Below the pieces are notes generated by a model. It worked only from the letters and a program-made list of their open reading frames with translations, made no database searches and was not told the origin of the DNA. From JANLVI01 sp031363915 (lineage in GTDB: Bacteria > Vulcanimicrobiota > Vulcanimicrobiia > Vulcanimicrobiales > Vulcanimicrobiaceae): 64,000 nt of DNA. Position numbers and translations under genes: made by a program. Positions 1 to 9,944 of the stretch are shown here, one piece after another (the stretch's first letter is position 1; every line of letters starts with the position of its first letter). The stretch covers positions 1-64,000 of the forward strand of contig JANLVI010000006.1 of the NCBI GenBank assembly GCA_031363915.1. Direction: 5' to 3'.

Positions 1-92
1 ATCCGCCCGAGCGCTATGCCTACAAACATGAAGCCGTACCGCGGATCTTCCGTGCATTTGGCACCTTGGTGCGCACCCGCGCGGGCAGGTAA
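1..92 (+). CDS. C-terminal end of an upstream gene (partial)
   Basis: An open frame enters from the left edge and stops at TAA 90-92. It reads about 29 codons (PPERYAYKHEAVPRIF... ending VRTRAGR). The composition is coding-like and basic at the end. It stops 52 bases before the chosen start of the first S9 peptidase, so it is probably the last gene of, or the gene before, the same transcription unit. Too little is present to name a family. Confidence 0.45.
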   Translation, partial: PPERYAYKHEAVPRIFRAFGTLVRTRAGR

Positions 93-144
93 GCGGTTCG
101 CTCGAAGCGCAACGCGGGAGCTAGCTCGTCTTGGGGGTGGTTTC

Positions 145-2142
145 GTGAAGCGTTCGTCTCGCGTCCTTTTCGCTGTTGCCGTAAGTGCGATGCTCGGTTC
201 GCAGGTCGCGCCGGCTGGAGCTCAGTCGAAGCCGCTTGCATTTGAGGATCTCAGGCGCGTCGTCGGCGTCGCATCGCCGCAGATTTCGCCCGATGGAAAG
301 CGCGTCGTTTACGTGCGCTCGAAGATCGATTGGAAGAACGACCGGAACGACACCGAACTCGTGCTCGTCGACACCGCGAGCGGCGCTACCCGGACGCTCA
401 CGCACGAACGTCCGGGTGCGTTCGCGCCGCATTGGTCGCCGACCGGCGATCGGCTCGCATTCGAGAGCTCGCCCGAACGCGGTAAGCCGGCGCAGGTGTA
501 CGTGATGCCGATGAGCGGCGGCGATCCGACCAAAGTGACCGACGCGAAGGCCGGCGTGCAAAGCTTCGCCTGGCGTCCCGACGGTGGCGCAATCGCATAT
601 GTGACGAGCGACGAGCCGCTCAATAAAAAGCAGATCGACGAACACAACGATGCCTTCGTCGTCACCGATGAGGACTTTCTCGTGCGCGAGAAAGTGACGC
701 CTTCACACCTCTGGCTCGCTCCCGCCGCCGGCGGTCCGGCAAAACGTATCACGAGCGGAAGCTGGAGTATCCCGAGCGGCTTGTTCCCCGCCGGAATCAC
801 GTGGACGCCGGACGGCAGCGGTATTCTCTACGCAAAACAGCCGGACGCCGTCGCCGCGCACTTTATTCGCGCGCAACTCATGCTGCACGACATGGCGACG
901 AACACCGATCGCGCGGTAGCAAGCGGACGCGTCGACGGCGATCCCGTCGTCTCGCACGACGGCAAGTCGATCGCCGTCTCAATGCCGCGTCATGCATCCC
1001 AGTATCTTCAAAACGATTTGCACGTGCTCGCGCTTGCCGATGCAAAAGAAGCGGGCAACTCGCTTGCGCTCGATCGCAACGTCCACTGGTCGTCGTTCAT
1101 GCCCGGCGATAAGACGCTTGCCGTTGCCACCGCCGACGGCGTGCGCAACGTGCTCTGGATGCAGCCGGTCGGCGGTCCGCCGAAAAAAATCGATCTCGGC
1201 GACGTCGACTTCGGTCCTGGCGCGAGCCTCGCCGATGACGGAGGTATTGCGTTCGTCGGTCAATCGGCAAAGGCGCCGCCCGAACTCTACTACCTCGCAC
1301 CCGGCTCGAGCGCGCCGCGCAAATTGACGAGTGAAAACGCCTGGATCGCCGATTTTGCAATCGGCAAGACAGAATCGATCGCCTGGGATGTCAGCGGCGG
1401 ATTCCAAGCGGACGGCGTGCTGACGTATCCGCCCGGATTTACGACGGGGAAAAAGTACCCGCTGGCGCTGGTCATTCACGGCGGGCCGGTCTCGACTTCC
1501 ACGCAGAATTTCAGCGGACAAGCGCAGGTCATGGCGGCCCGCGGCATGGTCGTCTTCCAGCCCAACTATCGCGGAAGCGATAATCTTGGCGATGCGTATC
1601 TGAATGCCATCGTCGGTCACGTAACCAGCGGTCCGGCAGCGGACAATCTCGCCGGACTTGCGGCCGTGGAAAAACTCGGCTTCGTCGATGAGAAGAATAT
1701 CGGCGTCTCGGGTTGGTCGGGCGGTGGACTGCAGACGTCGTGGCTCATCGGTCACGCGCACGTATGGAAGGCAGCCGTCTCGGGCGCTGCGGTCAACGAT
1801 TGGATCGCGCAGTCGACGCTTGCCGACATCAATATGGACTTCGGCGCGGCGTTCATTCCCGGTCCGGGCCCGTACACGGCCGAAGGCCGCAAAGCGTATC
1901 TTGCCGAGTCACCGATCACCTTCGCGCGCGATATCAAGACGCCGACGCTCATCCTGAGTGACACCGGCGACCAACGCGTCCCGATCGTGCAATCCTACGC
2001 GCTCTATCACGCGCTCAAAGACAATCACGTCCCGGTGCGCTTCATCGCGTTCCCGCGCGCTGGACACTTTCCGGCCGACCCCGTCGGACGCGAGATGGCG
2101 TATCGAGCCTGGGCCGACTGGTTCTCGGAGTACTTGAAATGA
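145..2142 (+). CDS. Secreted S9 family prolyl-oligopeptidase-type peptidase (first of a tandem pair)
   Basis: Predicted serine peptidase of the dipeptidyl/acylaminoacyl peptidase group, 665 aa. GTG 145 is chosen because it follows a GGGGGTGG ribosome site and opens a clean signal peptide (MKRSSRVLFAV... to AGAQS); the in-frame ATG at 16 would put 43 unrelated residues in front of it. The N-terminal two thirds carry WD40-like/TolB propeller repeats (SPDGKRVVYV, SPTGDRLAF). The C-terminal alpha/beta hydrolase has Ser525 in GWSGGG, Asp609 in SDTGDQRVP and His641 in AGHFP, a complete triad. It probably degrades short peptides outside the cytoplasm. Its stop overlaps the start of a close paralogue (ATGA), so the two are co-translated. 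Confidence 0.9.
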   Translation: MKRSSRVLFAVAVSAMLGSQVAPAGAQSKPLAFEDLRRVVGVASPQISPDGKRVVYVRSKIDWKNDRNDTELVLVDTASGATRTLTHERPGAFAPHWSPTGDRLAFESSPERGKPAQVYVMPMSGGDPTKVTDAKAGVQSFAWRPDGGAIAYVTSDEPLNKKQIDEHNDAFVVTDEDFLVREKVTPSHLWLAPAAGGPAKRITSGSWSIPSGLFPAGITWTPDGSGILYAKQPDAVAAHFIRAQLMLHDMATNTDRAVASGRVDGDPVVSHDGKSIAVSMPRHASQYLQNDLHVLALADAKEAGNSLALDRNVHWSSFMPGDKTLAVATADGVRNVLWMQPVGGPPKKIDLGDVDFGPGASLADDGGIAFVGQSAKAPPELYYLAPGSSAPRKLTSENAWIADFAIGKTESIAWDVSGGFQADGVLTYPPGFTTGKKYPLALVIHGGPVSTSTQNFSGQAQVMAARGMVVFQPNYRGSDNLGDAYLNAIVGHVTSGPAADNLAGLAAVEKLGFVDEKNIGVSGWSGGGLQTSWLIGHAHVWKAAVSGAAVNDWIAQSTLADINMDFGAAFIPGPGPYTAEGRKAYLAESPITFARDIKTPTLILSDTGDQRVPIVQSYALYHALKDNHVPVRFIAFPRAGHFPADPVGREMAYRAWADWFSEYLK

Positions 2143-4106
2143 AGCGGCCCGCACTCGTTCTCCTCGCCTCGTTCGTAGCGCTTCCGCTCGCGGCCCCGGC
2201 TGCCGCGCCAAAGCCGTTCGAACTCGAGGACTTCCGCAGTACCGTCTCGCTATCGGCACCGCACATCGCACCCGACGGCAAACATGTCGTGCTCGTCGTG
2301 CGGCGCGCGAATTTCAAGAAGGACACCTACGCAAACGAACTCGTGCTCGTCGATACGCGCACGCGTGCCGAGCGCGTGCTCACCCACGGACGCGACGACG
2401 TCGGCGATCCGCAGTGGTCGCCGAGCGGCGACCGGCTCGCGTTTACGGCTTCCGATGCCGACCACAAAGCCGCGCAACTCTTCGTCATGCCGATGGACGG
2501 CGGCGATGCGCTGCGCCTCACCGATGCCAAAGAAGAAGTTGAGGACTTCAAATGGCGCCCAGACGGCCGCGCCTTTGCTTTCACAAGACACGATCCAGCG
2601 AAAAATCAAAAGGCCATCGACGCGCATCAGGACGCCTTCGATGTCGGTGACGATCATTGGGCAACACGCGCGGCTCCGCTGCCCGTCCACATCTGGACGA
2701 TCGACGCCCAGGGCAAGCACGTCAAACGGATCACCAGCGGCACGTACAGCGTCCACGAACTCGGCGATTTTACGCATGACGGGAAACGACTGATCTACAC
2801 GCAGCGCGCCGACGCCCACTTCGGTCACGAACAGGAAACGCGGATCGGCGTTCTGGATCTGGCCAGCGGCCGCACGACGCTCGTGACGCCCCTCGCGTCG
2901 CACGCGACATCGCCGAACATCTCGCCGGATGGCACGAAGCTCGCCTACGGCATCGAAGATTCAAAGTCGTTTTCGCAGAGGGACCTTGCCGTGGCCAACC
3001 TCGACGGCTCCGGCTCGCGGATTGCGAGCGCAAAACTCGATCGCAACATGCAATCGGCCGTGTGGCGTCCCGACGGCCGCGCGGTCTTTATCAGCGCAAA
3101 CGATCGTACGCGCGCCGCGCTGTTTCTGCAGCCGCTCGCGGGAGCCGTGCAGCGGGTCGATCTTCGCGACGTGAACCTCGACGATGCCGTGTCGATCGCA
3201 CGCGACGGGACGATGGCCTTCGTCGGCAGCACGCCGACTCGCCCTGGCGAACTCTACCTCAAACGTGCGATCGCCGCTGCACCCGAACGTCTTACCGGAT
3301 ATAACGACGCCTTGGCCAACCACGCAATCGGCGCGACGAAGACGATCGCGTGGACGAGCGCCGACCATTTCTCCCTCGACGGCGTGCTCACGTATCCGAT
3401 CGGCTTTACACCGGGCAAGAAGTATCCGCTCGTCCTCGAGATTCACGGCGGACCGACGGACACTTCGACGGATGCCTTCAGCGATTTGTCGCAGCTCTTT
3501 GCATCGCACGGTTATCTCGTCTTCCAACCAAATTACCGAGGCAGTGATAATCTCGGCGCGAAATTCGCGCAAGCGACGGTCCCGCACATCACGAGCGCCC
3601 CCGCGCAAGATTGTATGGACGGTCTTGCCGCCGTCGAGAAACTCGGTATCGTCGATACCAACCGGATCGGCGTCTCCGGCTGGAGCGAAGGCGGTTTGAT
3701 GACGTCATGGCTCATCGGCCACTGGCACATCTGGAAAGCCGCCGTGTCGGGCGCTGCGGTCAACGACTGGGTCGCGTACTCTGCGCTCACCGATTCAAGC
3801 GAATTCACGCCCAACTTCATCGGCGGCTCGCCGTGGACGAGCGCTGCGCAGATGAAACTCTTCGAAGCCGAATCACCGCTCACGTATGCGGGCAACGTGA
3901 CGACGCCGACACTGATTCTCAGCGACACCGGCGATCAGCGCGTCCCGACGCCGCTGTCCTATGCGTTCTACCACGCGCTCGTCTCCAAAGGTACCGAAGT
4001 GCAGTTCGTAGCTTTCCCGGCGGCCGGTCACTTTCCGAGCGATCCCGTCAAACGCGAAGACGTCAGTCGCCGCTGGTTCGCTTGGCTCGACTCACACTTG
4101 CGTTAG
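2139..4106 (+). CDS. Secreted S9 family prolyl-oligopeptidase-type peptidase (second of a tandem pair)
   Basis: 655 aa paralogue of the preceding gene, starting inside its stop codon (ATGA at 2139). A signal peptide (MKRPALVLLASFVALPLAAPAAA) is followed by propeller-type repeats (IAPDGKHVV, SPSGDRLAF, SPDGTKLAYG) and an alpha/beta hydrolase. The triad is Ser516 in GWSEGG, Asp599 in SDTGDQRVP and His631 in AGHFP. The loop around the nucleophile differs from its neighbour (SEGG against SGGG), which suggests duplication followed by divergence of specificity. The 3' end overlaps the probable TTG start of the gamma-glutamyltranspeptidase gene by 25 bases, extending the operon. Confidence 0.9.
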   Translation: MKRPALVLLASFVALPLAAPAAAPKPFELEDFRSTVSLSAPHIAPDGKHVVLVVRRANFKKDTYANELVLVDTRTRAERVLTHGRDDVGDPQWSPSGDRLAFTASDADHKAAQLFVMPMDGGDALRLTDAKEEVEDFKWRPDGRAFAFTRHDPAKNQKAIDAHQDAFDVGDDHWATRAAPLPVHIWTIDAQGKHVKRITSGTYSVHELGDFTHDGKRLIYTQRADAHFGHEQETRIGVLDLASGRTTLVTPLASHATSPNISPDGTKLAYGIEDSKSFSQRDLAVANLDGSGSRIASAKLDRNMQSAVWRPDGRAVFISANDRTRAALFLQPLAGAVQRVDLRDVNLDDAVSIARDGTMAFVGSTPTRPGELYLKRAIAAAPERLTGYNDALANHAIGATKTIAWTSADHFSLDGVLTYPIGFTPGKKYPLVLEIHGGPTDTSTDAFSDLSQLFASHGYLVFQPNYRGSDNLGAKFAQATVPHITSAPAQDCMDGLAAVEKLGIVDTNRIGVSGWSEGGLMTSWLIGHWHIWKAAVSGAAVNDWVAYSALTDSSEFTPNFIGGSPWTSAAQMKLFEAESPLTYAGNVTTPTLILSDTGDQRVPTPLSYAFYHALVSKGTEVQFVAFPAAGHFPSDPVKREDVSRRWFAWLDSHLR

Positions 4107-5809
4107 CGGCGACGTGCGCGCTCGTCCTCGCTCTTGGCGGGGATGAGTTTGGCCCCGCCTCCGCGGGACCAAACTCGAGCGCGCGACCGCGGGGGGCCGT
4201 CTCGTCGACCGGCATGGTCGCAACCGACGAGCACTACGCGACGGAGGTCGGTGCGGCAGTGCTCGCGCGTGGCGGAAACGCCGTCGATGCGGCGGTTGCG
4301 GTCGGTTACGCGCTTGCGGTTGTCGACCCGTGCTGTGGCAACATCGGCGGCGGCGGCTTCATGCTGCTGCGTCTTGCCGACGGCCGCGAACGGTTTATCG
4401 ACTTTCGCGAACGGGCACCGCTCGGGGCGACGCGTGATATGTTTCTCGACCCTAGCGGCGACGTAAAAGCGGGAGCGAGTACGCGCGGGTATCTTGCCGT
4501 CGGAATTCCTGGGACCGTCAGAGGACTCGAGTACGCGCGCGAGGCGTATGGCACGCGCGCGCGCCGCGAACTCATGCAGCCGGCGATCGATCTTGCGCGC
4601 GATGGCTTCACGCTGCGTGCGGGAGACGTCGCGATCTTCAAGAGCGGCGCCCAAGATTTGGCGGCCGATCCCATCGCAGCGAAACTGTTCTTGGTCGACG
4701 GTCACGCTCGTGCCGTTAGCGACGTGCTCCGTCAGCCGGAACTTGCAAGCACCCTGGGTCGTATCGCGCGCGACGGTGATGCTGCGTTTTACACCGGGCC
4801 GATTGCCTGCGCGATCATCGACGCGAGCGCTGCGAACGGCGGAATCTTGACGATGGCGGACTTTTCCTCTTACACAGCCGAAGAGCGTACGCCGCAGCAC
4901 TGCCGCTATCGCGGCTACGATCTGCTCGTGGCGCCGCCGCCGAGTTCGGGCGGAACGACGCTCTGCGAGATCGCCGGAATCCTCGATGGTTTCCCGCAGC
5001 AATCCGGCGCCTATCGGAGTGCGCGCGGCATCGCACGCATCGTTGAGGCGGAACGACGCGCCTATGCCGATCGCAACACGTATCTCGGCGATCCGGGATT
5101 CGTTCGTAACCCGGTTGCACAACTGCTCGCACCGCGCTACCTCGCGCGGCTCCGCGCGCAGATCGGATCGCGCGCAACGCCGTCGCGTACCGTGCATCCG
5201 GGCCTGGCCGCGCTGCGCGAACACGATCACACGACGCACTATTCTATCGTCGATCGTGACGGCAATGCGGTTGCCGTGACGTACACGATCAACGATGAGT
5301 TCGGTGCCGGTGTCGCGGCGCCCGGGACGGGCTTTCTGCTCAACAACGAGATCGATGATTTCACATCGAAGCCCGGTGTGCCGAATCTCTACGGACTCGT
5401 GCAAGGGTCGGCAAACGAAATCGCGCCGGGGAAACGTCCCTTGAGTTCGATGGCGCCGACGATCGTGACCAAAGACGGCAAACTGCGCATCGTCGCGGGG
5501 AGCCCGGGCGGTTCGCGCATCATCACGATCACGCTCGGCGTGCTCCAGCACATCATCGACGACGGTGCGACGGTGCAAGCTGCCGTCGATGCGCCGCGCA
5601 TCCACCATCAGTGGCTGCCGGATACGATCTACGCCGAACGCGGCGCGATGACCGAGGCAACGCGGCTGGAGCTCTTGCGGCTCGGCTACCGCGTGACGGA
5701 CAACGCATCCCCGTGGGGTGCAGCCGAGGCGATCCTTATCGATCCCGGTGGTATGCTGCACGGAGCGAACGATCGTCGCCATCCCGCAGGTTCGGCGGCC
5801 GCGCCGTAG
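4082..5809 (+). CDS. ggt: Gamma-glutamyltranspeptidase (glutathione hydrolase)
   Basis: Ntn-hydrolase that removes gamma-glutamyl groups from glutathione and related compounds, normally in the periplasm or outside. About 575 aa. I chose TTG 4082 because it gives a signal peptide (MARLTLALAATCALVLALGG); no ATG in frame occurs before 4213, which would lose it. The large-subunit motif RGGNAVDAAVAVGYAL and the self-cleavage site HTTHYS are present, with Thr384 as the expected new N-terminus of the small subunit. NNEIDDF, KRPLSSMAPTIV and GSPGGSRIITI follow as in active enzymes. It overlaps the upstream S9 peptidase by 25 bases and converges on hyuB, fitting a role in peptide and glutathione salvage. 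Confidence 0.93.
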   Translation: MARLTLALAATCALVLALGGDEFGPASAGPNSSARPRGAVSSTGMVATDEHYATEVGAAVLARGGNAVDAAVAVGYALAVVDPCCGNIGGGGFMLLRLADGRERFIDFRERAPLGATRDMFLDPSGDVKAGASTRGYLAVGIPGTVRGLEYAREAYGTRARRELMQPAIDLARDGFTLRAGDVAIFKSGAQDLAADPIAAKLFLVDGHARAVSDVLRQPELASTLGRIARDGDAAFYTGPIACAIIDASAANGGILTMADFSSYTAEERTPQHCRYRGYDLLVAPPPSSGGTTLCEIAGILDGFPQQSGAYRSARGIARIVEAERRAYADRNTYLGDPGFVRNPVAQLLAPRYLARLRAQIGSRATPSRTVHPGLAALREHDHTTHYSIVDRDGNAVAVTYTINDEFGAGVAAPGTGFLLNNEIDDFTSKPGVPNLYGLVQGSANEIAPGKRPLSSMAPTIVTKDGKLRIVAGSPGGSRIITITLGVLQHIIDDGATVQAAVDAPRIHHQWLPDTIYAERGAMTEATRLELLRLGYRVTDNASPWGAAEAILIDPGGMLHGANDRRHPAGSAAAP

Positions 5810-5854
5810 CGGAAGTGGTGAAATAGCCGCGGCTTGGATCGCGTATGCGGCGCC

Positions 5855-7441
5855 TCACCGTTTGCGGCCGTAGCCTCCGCCGCCCGGAGTTTGCACGATG
5901 ACTTCATCGCCTGCCTCGAGCGCGATCGTCGTCTTTCCCGGGAGCTTTGTTGCGGTACCGTTTCGAACGAGCGTATGCGATCCGGAGATTCCGTCGGCGC
6001 CGCCGCGTAGACCTTGGGGCGCAAGCGTCTGGCGATCGGCGAGCAGTGAGATCGTTCCGGGACCGGAGAGCAACTGAAACGAGCGAACCAGGCCGTTTCC
6101 GCCGCGGAATTCGCCCGCGCCGCCGGTTCCCTCCGCGAACTCGTAACGCGTGACGCGAATGGGATAGAGCCGCTCGAGCGTTTCGATCGGCGTGTTGAGC
6201 GTGTTGGTCATATGGCATTGAATGCCGTCGAGTCCGTTGGAATTCGGTCGCGCGCCCATGCCGCAACCGTTGGTTTCGTACGACGACCACGCGCTACCGT
6301 CCGCTAGGACGCCGCCGATAATGACATTCGACATCGTGCCTCCGCTCGCCGCGGGGACGCGATCGGGTGCGGCATCGGCAAGCGCCCGCAGAATGAGGTC
6401 CGCGTTGCGCGTCGAGGTCTCGACGTTTCCGCCGCCGACGGACGCTGGCCGGCGCGGATTGAGCAGCGTCCCCTCGGGAACGTGCACGTCGATCGCGCGA
6501 AAACAGCCGTCGTTCATCGGGATCGTCGGATCGGTGAGCGCACGGATCACGTAGTATACGCCCGAGAGCGTGACGCCGTAGACGGCGTTGATGGGAAACG
6601 GCACCTGCGCGCACGTTCCGGTGTAGTCGAGTGCGATGCGGCCGCCCGCGATCGTGATCGTCACCTCGAGCGCGATCGACGGCGCACCGCTGCGGTCTTC
6701 CATGAAGTCCCGCGCGTGGTACGTGCCGGGGACGAGCTTGGCGATTTCGTGCGCGAGCCGCCGTTCACTCTCATCGAGAATGCGGTCGAGTGCGGCCTCG
6801 AACGTCGCAAGACCGTATGTCGCAACGAGTTTCTGCACGCGCCGTTCGCCCGTGATGTTGCCGGCGATCTGCGCTTTGAGATCGCCCGAGCGCGCGTGCG
6901 GCGTGCGCGAGTTCGCGCGGATGAGTTCGACGATCTCGACGCAGACCTCATTGTCGCGCATTAACCGCACGGGTGCGATGATGAAGCCCTCGACGCACAG
7001 TTCGACGGCATCGGCGGACATCGAACCAGGCACGCTTCCGCCGACGTCGGTGTGATGCGCTTTGTTTGCCGCGTAGCCGATGAGGATCGGTTCGAAGGAT
7101 GCATCGTAGATTGGCCGGATCACCGTCACGTCGTTGAGGTGCGTCCCACTTATATAGGGATCGTTTACGACCCACATGTCGCCCGGCACCATCGTGAGAT
7201 CGCGCTGTCCCAGCCAGGCAAGCGTGGTGCGCAGTCCCCAGGGAAGCGAACCTAAATGCACGGGAATGTGCTCGGCTTGCGCGATGAGCCTGCCGCGCGT
7301 ATCGAAGAGCGCACACGAATGGTCGAGCCTCTCTTTGATGTTCGGCGAGTACGCGGCGTTGCGCACCGCGATGCCCATCTCTTCGCTTGCGTAGACGAGC
7401 GAGTTCTTGATGACCTCGGAGGTGATCGGATCGACGGTCAT
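5855..7441 (-). CDS. hyuB: Hydantoinase B / 5-oxoprolinase beta-type subunit
   Basis: 528 aa HyuB-family protein, partner of the HyuA subunit encoded directly upstream with a 4-base overlap. It opens with MTVDPITSEVIKNSLVYASEEMG and contains the typical HSCALFD, GDMWVVNDPY and GGGNVETSTR segments; the glycine-rich end VQTPGGGGYG is also characteristic. The HyuAB complex hydrolyses cyclic amides such as N-methylhydantoins or 5-oxoproline using ATP. The substrate cannot be read from sequence. The neighbouring convergent ggt makes 5-oxoproline from the gamma-glutamyl cycle an attractive guess. Confidence 0.9.
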   Translation of the reverse strand: MTVDPITSEVIKNSLVYASEEMGIAVRNAAYSPNIKERLDHSCALFDTRGRLIAQAEHIPVHLGSLPWGLRTTLAWLGQRDLTMVPGDMWVVNDPYISGTHLNDVTVIRPIYDASFEPILIGYAANKAHHTDVGGSVPGSMSADAVELCVEGFIIAPVRLMRDNEVCVEIVELIRANSRTPHARSGDLKAQIAGNITGERRVQKLVATYGLATFEAALDRILDESERRLAHEIAKLVPGTYHARDFMEDRSGAPSIALEVTITIAGGRIALDYTGTCAQVPFPINAVYGVTLSGVYYVIRALTDPTIPMNDGCFRAIDVHVPEGTLLNPRRPASVGGGNVETSTRNADLILRALADAAPDRVPAASGGTMSNVIIGGVLADGSAWSSYETNGCGMGARPNSNGLDGIQCHMTNTLNTPIETLERLYPIRVTRYEFAEGTGGAGEFRGGNGLVRSFQLLSGPGTISLLADRQTLAPQGLRGGADGISGSHTLVRNGTATKLPGKTTIALEAGDEVIVQTPGGGGYGRKR

Positions 7442-9567
7442 GTGCTCTCGCTACCGGCAGCGGTGGTGCGGGGAATGCGGTCCAGGCGTAGGTTGCCACC
7501 GCCGTCGGCGTGCGCGCTCCAGTCCGGTGGCACGAGCGTCGATGAATCGTACTGCTCGATAACGGCGGGTCCGCTGATGCGATCGCCGGGCTGCAGCCGT
7601 GCGCGTTCGTAGACCGGTGTCGCGCGCCGCCATGCGGTGAAGAAGACGTCGCGCGTTTCGATCAGCGCCGCGACGGTCGGCTCGCGCTCGCCGATCGCAG
7701 CGCGGTTTGGGATCCGCGGTTTGGGAACGCGGCCGATCGCGCGCAAGCGTACGCTCACGACCTCGACGTCATCTTCGCGTGAGGCATAACCATACGCTCG
7801 TTCGTGCCGACCGTGAAACGCATCGACCGCCGCGCGGATCGAAGGAGCATCGATGGTCGCGGCCGCCGGCACGGCGAGTTCGTAGCCTTGGCCGACGTAA
7901 CGTAATTCGAATTCGCGCGCAAACGCCATGTCGCTCGGCGCAACGTTTTGCGCAGCCAGATCGTGCAGACCGCGTGCGTGCAGGCTGGCGAACGCCGCTT
8001 CGAGTTCGGCAGGCTCGACGCGTGCGGCATCGACGACGAGCGACTGCACGAAGGTCGCCTGTACGTCCGCTGCGAGCAGGCCGAAAGCGGAGAAGAGGCC
8101 CGGGTCCGGCGGCACGATCACGTGCGTGACGTCGAGCGCATCGGCGAGCGCACAGGCGTGTAGTGGTCCGCCGCCGCCAAAGGCCATCATCGTAAACGTG
8201 CGCGGATCGTGACCGCGCTCTATCGAAACGATGCGCAAGATTTTTGCCATTTCATCATCGACGAGTTGCACGATTCCCGCAGCCGCGCGATCGCGATCGA
8301 AACCGGGCAGAGCGGGCAACAGCGCATCGATTGCCGCACGCGAACGCTCCGCATCGATCGGCATGGCCCCGCCAAGCAGTGCGCGTGGATTCAAGCGACC
8401 GAGCACGATGTTGGCATCGGTGACGGTCGGCGCTTCGCCTTTTCCGTATGCCGCCGGCCCCGGATCGGCCCCGGCGGAGAGCGGTCCGACGCGCAGTGCG
8501 CCGCCCGTATCGATCCATGCGATGGTGCCGCCGCCCGCGCTTACTTCGGCAAGATCGACGAACGGAAAGCGCACGGGATAGCCGGAGCCTTTCACCGCGC
8601 GTCCGCTATGCGTGCGGCCTGCGGCTTCGAACTCACCGACCACCGCCGGTTCACCGCCGAAGACCGTTCCGGCTTTGGCGGTCGTGCCGCCCATATCGAA
8701 ACTCAAGACGTCGTGCACGCCGAGCGCCTTTCCGAGAAATGCCGCACCGATCACGCCGGCCGCGGGCCCGCTCTCGACGATCGTCGCCGGGCGCAACGCG
8801 GCGAGTTCTACCGTTGCCATACCGCCGCTGGACTGCATCACGTAGAGCGGTGCGCGCACACCGAGTTCAGCAATCGCGCGCGCGAGACGCTGCAAATACG
8901 TTTTCACCAGCGGAATGAGCGCCGCGTTGACGACGGTGGTACTCGTGCGTTCGTATTCCCGATACTCAGGATCGAGTTCGCTGGATAAAGTCACGTCGAG
9001 GGCGGGGAAACGCGCCGCGAGCGCCGCGCCGACGCGCCGTTCGTGATCGCCGTTCGCGTACGCGTGCAAAAACGAAACGGCAACCGAGGCCGCGCCGCTC
9101 GCGGCTACCGCATCCAGTGCGCGCGCTACCGAATCATCATCGAGCGCCGTCACGACGGAGCCGTCGGCGGCTAGGCGTTCGAGGATTCCGATGCGATCGC
9201 TTCGATGCACGAGCGGCGTCGGACGCTGCACGAACAGATTGTAAACTTCGCTGCGATTTTGCCGCCCGATCTCGAGGACGTCGCGAAAACCCGCCGTCGT
9301 GAGTAAGAGCACGCGCGGCAATTCCAAATTCAGCTGACCGAGCAGGGCGTTCGTCGCAATCGTACTCGAATGCGAGAGCAGCGAAATCGTCGCTTCGGGA
9401 TGCTCGTCAAGAAAGCGTCCGAGCGCCGCGATGACGCCGCCTTCGGGTGCCAGAGGCGTGGTCGGCACTTTGATTTTGGTTAGCGTGCCGGTTGCCTCAT
9501 CGAGCGCGAGCAAATCGGTAAACGTGCCGCCGACATCGATCCCGATGCGGATGCGAGTTCCATTCAT
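7438..9567 (-). CDS. hyuA: Hydantoinase A / 5-oxoprolinase alpha-type subunit
   Basis: 709 aa HyuA-family protein with the ASKHA-type ATPase fold. The N-terminal phosphate-binding motif is GIDVGGTFTDLLALD and a second motif is SFDMGGTTAKAG. AFGGGGPLHACALADAL near the centre is family-typical. It precedes hyuB with ATGA-type overlap, so the two subunits are probably made in equal amounts. The length is that of N-methylhydantoinase A, not of the single-chain eukaryotic 5-oxoprolinase. The promoter region is the short gap up to tRNA-Leu on the other strand. Confidence 0.9.
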   Translation of the reverse strand: MNGTRIRIGIDVGGTFTDLLALDEATGTLTKIKVPTTPLAPEGGVIAALGRFLDEHPEATISLLSHSSTIATNALLGQLNLELPRVLLLTTAGFRDVLEIGRQNRSEVYNLFVQRPTPLVHRSDRIGILERLAADGSVVTALDDDSVARALDAVAASGAASVAVSFLHAYANGDHERRVGAALAARFPALDVTLSSELDPEYREYERTSTTVVNAALIPLVKTYLQRLARAIAELGVRAPLYVMQSSGGMATVELAALRPATIVESGPAAGVIGAAFLGKALGVHDVLSFDMGGTTAKAGTVFGGEPAVVGEFEAAGRTHSGRAVKGSGYPVRFPFVDLAEVSAGGGTIAWIDTGGALRVGPLSAGADPGPAAYGKGEAPTVTDANIVLGRLNPRALLGGAMPIDAERSRAAIDALLPALPGFDRDRAAAGIVQLVDDEMAKILRIVSIERGHDPRTFTMMAFGGGGPLHACALADALDVTHVIVPPDPGLFSAFGLLAADVQATFVQSLVVDAARVEPAELEAAFASLHARGLHDLAAQNVAPSDMAFAREFELRYVGQGYELAVPAAATIDAPSIRAAVDAFHGRHERAYGYASREDDVEVVSVRLRAIGRVPKPRIPNRAAIGEREPTVAALIETRDVFFTAWRRATPVYERARLQPGDRISGPAVIEQYDSSTLVPPDWSAHADGGGNLRLDRIPRTTAAGSEST

Positions 9568-9647
9568 ACCTTGCGGCCCTTCCGCGCGCGGGTACGGAAC
9601 TCGTTTTCAAGGGCTCGTTACGAGAAGCGCGTAGGTAGTCCAAGCGT

Positions 9648-9729
<82 letters not shown>

Positions 9730-9812
9730 TGCTTGACGAGGCTTGTCGGGACCCGTATACTTCCAGGGTTGCCGAGGCGCCCGTCCGATGGCGTCCGTTT
9801 CCCGACGTTTTT

Positions 9813-9887
9813 GCGGAAGTAGCTCAGTGGTAGAGCATCGCCTTGCCAAGGCGAGGGTCGCGAGTTCGAATCTCGTCTTCCGCTCCA
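9813..9887 (+). tRNA. tRNA-Gly (anticodon GCC)
   Basis: The acceptor GCGGAAG (9813-9819) pairs with CTTCCGC (9877-9883). The anticodon stem TCGCC/GGCGA holds loop TTGCCAA, giving GCC. The T arm GAGTTCGAATCTC is standard. The discriminator T is followed by an encoded CCA (9885-9887), unlike the tRNA-Leu just upstream. It lies 83 bases after tRNA-Leu in the same direction, so both may be cut from one transcript. Confidence 0.96.
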
Positions 9888-9900
9888 GCGTATTTTAAGA

Positions 9901-9921
9901 CGGCGGGCCCTGTGCCCGCCG
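9901..9921 (+). terminator. Hairpin after the tRNA pair, weak terminator candidate
   Basis: CGGCGGGC (9901-9908), loop CCTGT, GCCCGCCG (9914-9921): an 8-bp perfect GC stem followed only by CTTT. It sits between tRNA-Gly and the ribosome site of tig, so it may end the tRNA transcript partially or act as a processing signal. Confidence 0.5.
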
Positions 9922-9944
9922 CTTTCACATCTAGGAGTCCATCC

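Noticed and set aside
4103..5782. 559-codon minus-strand ORF opposite ggt
   Set aside because: Antisense shadow in high-GC DNA; Arg/Asp-rich text with no motif, whereas the plus strand is an unmistakable gamma-glutamyltranspeptidase.
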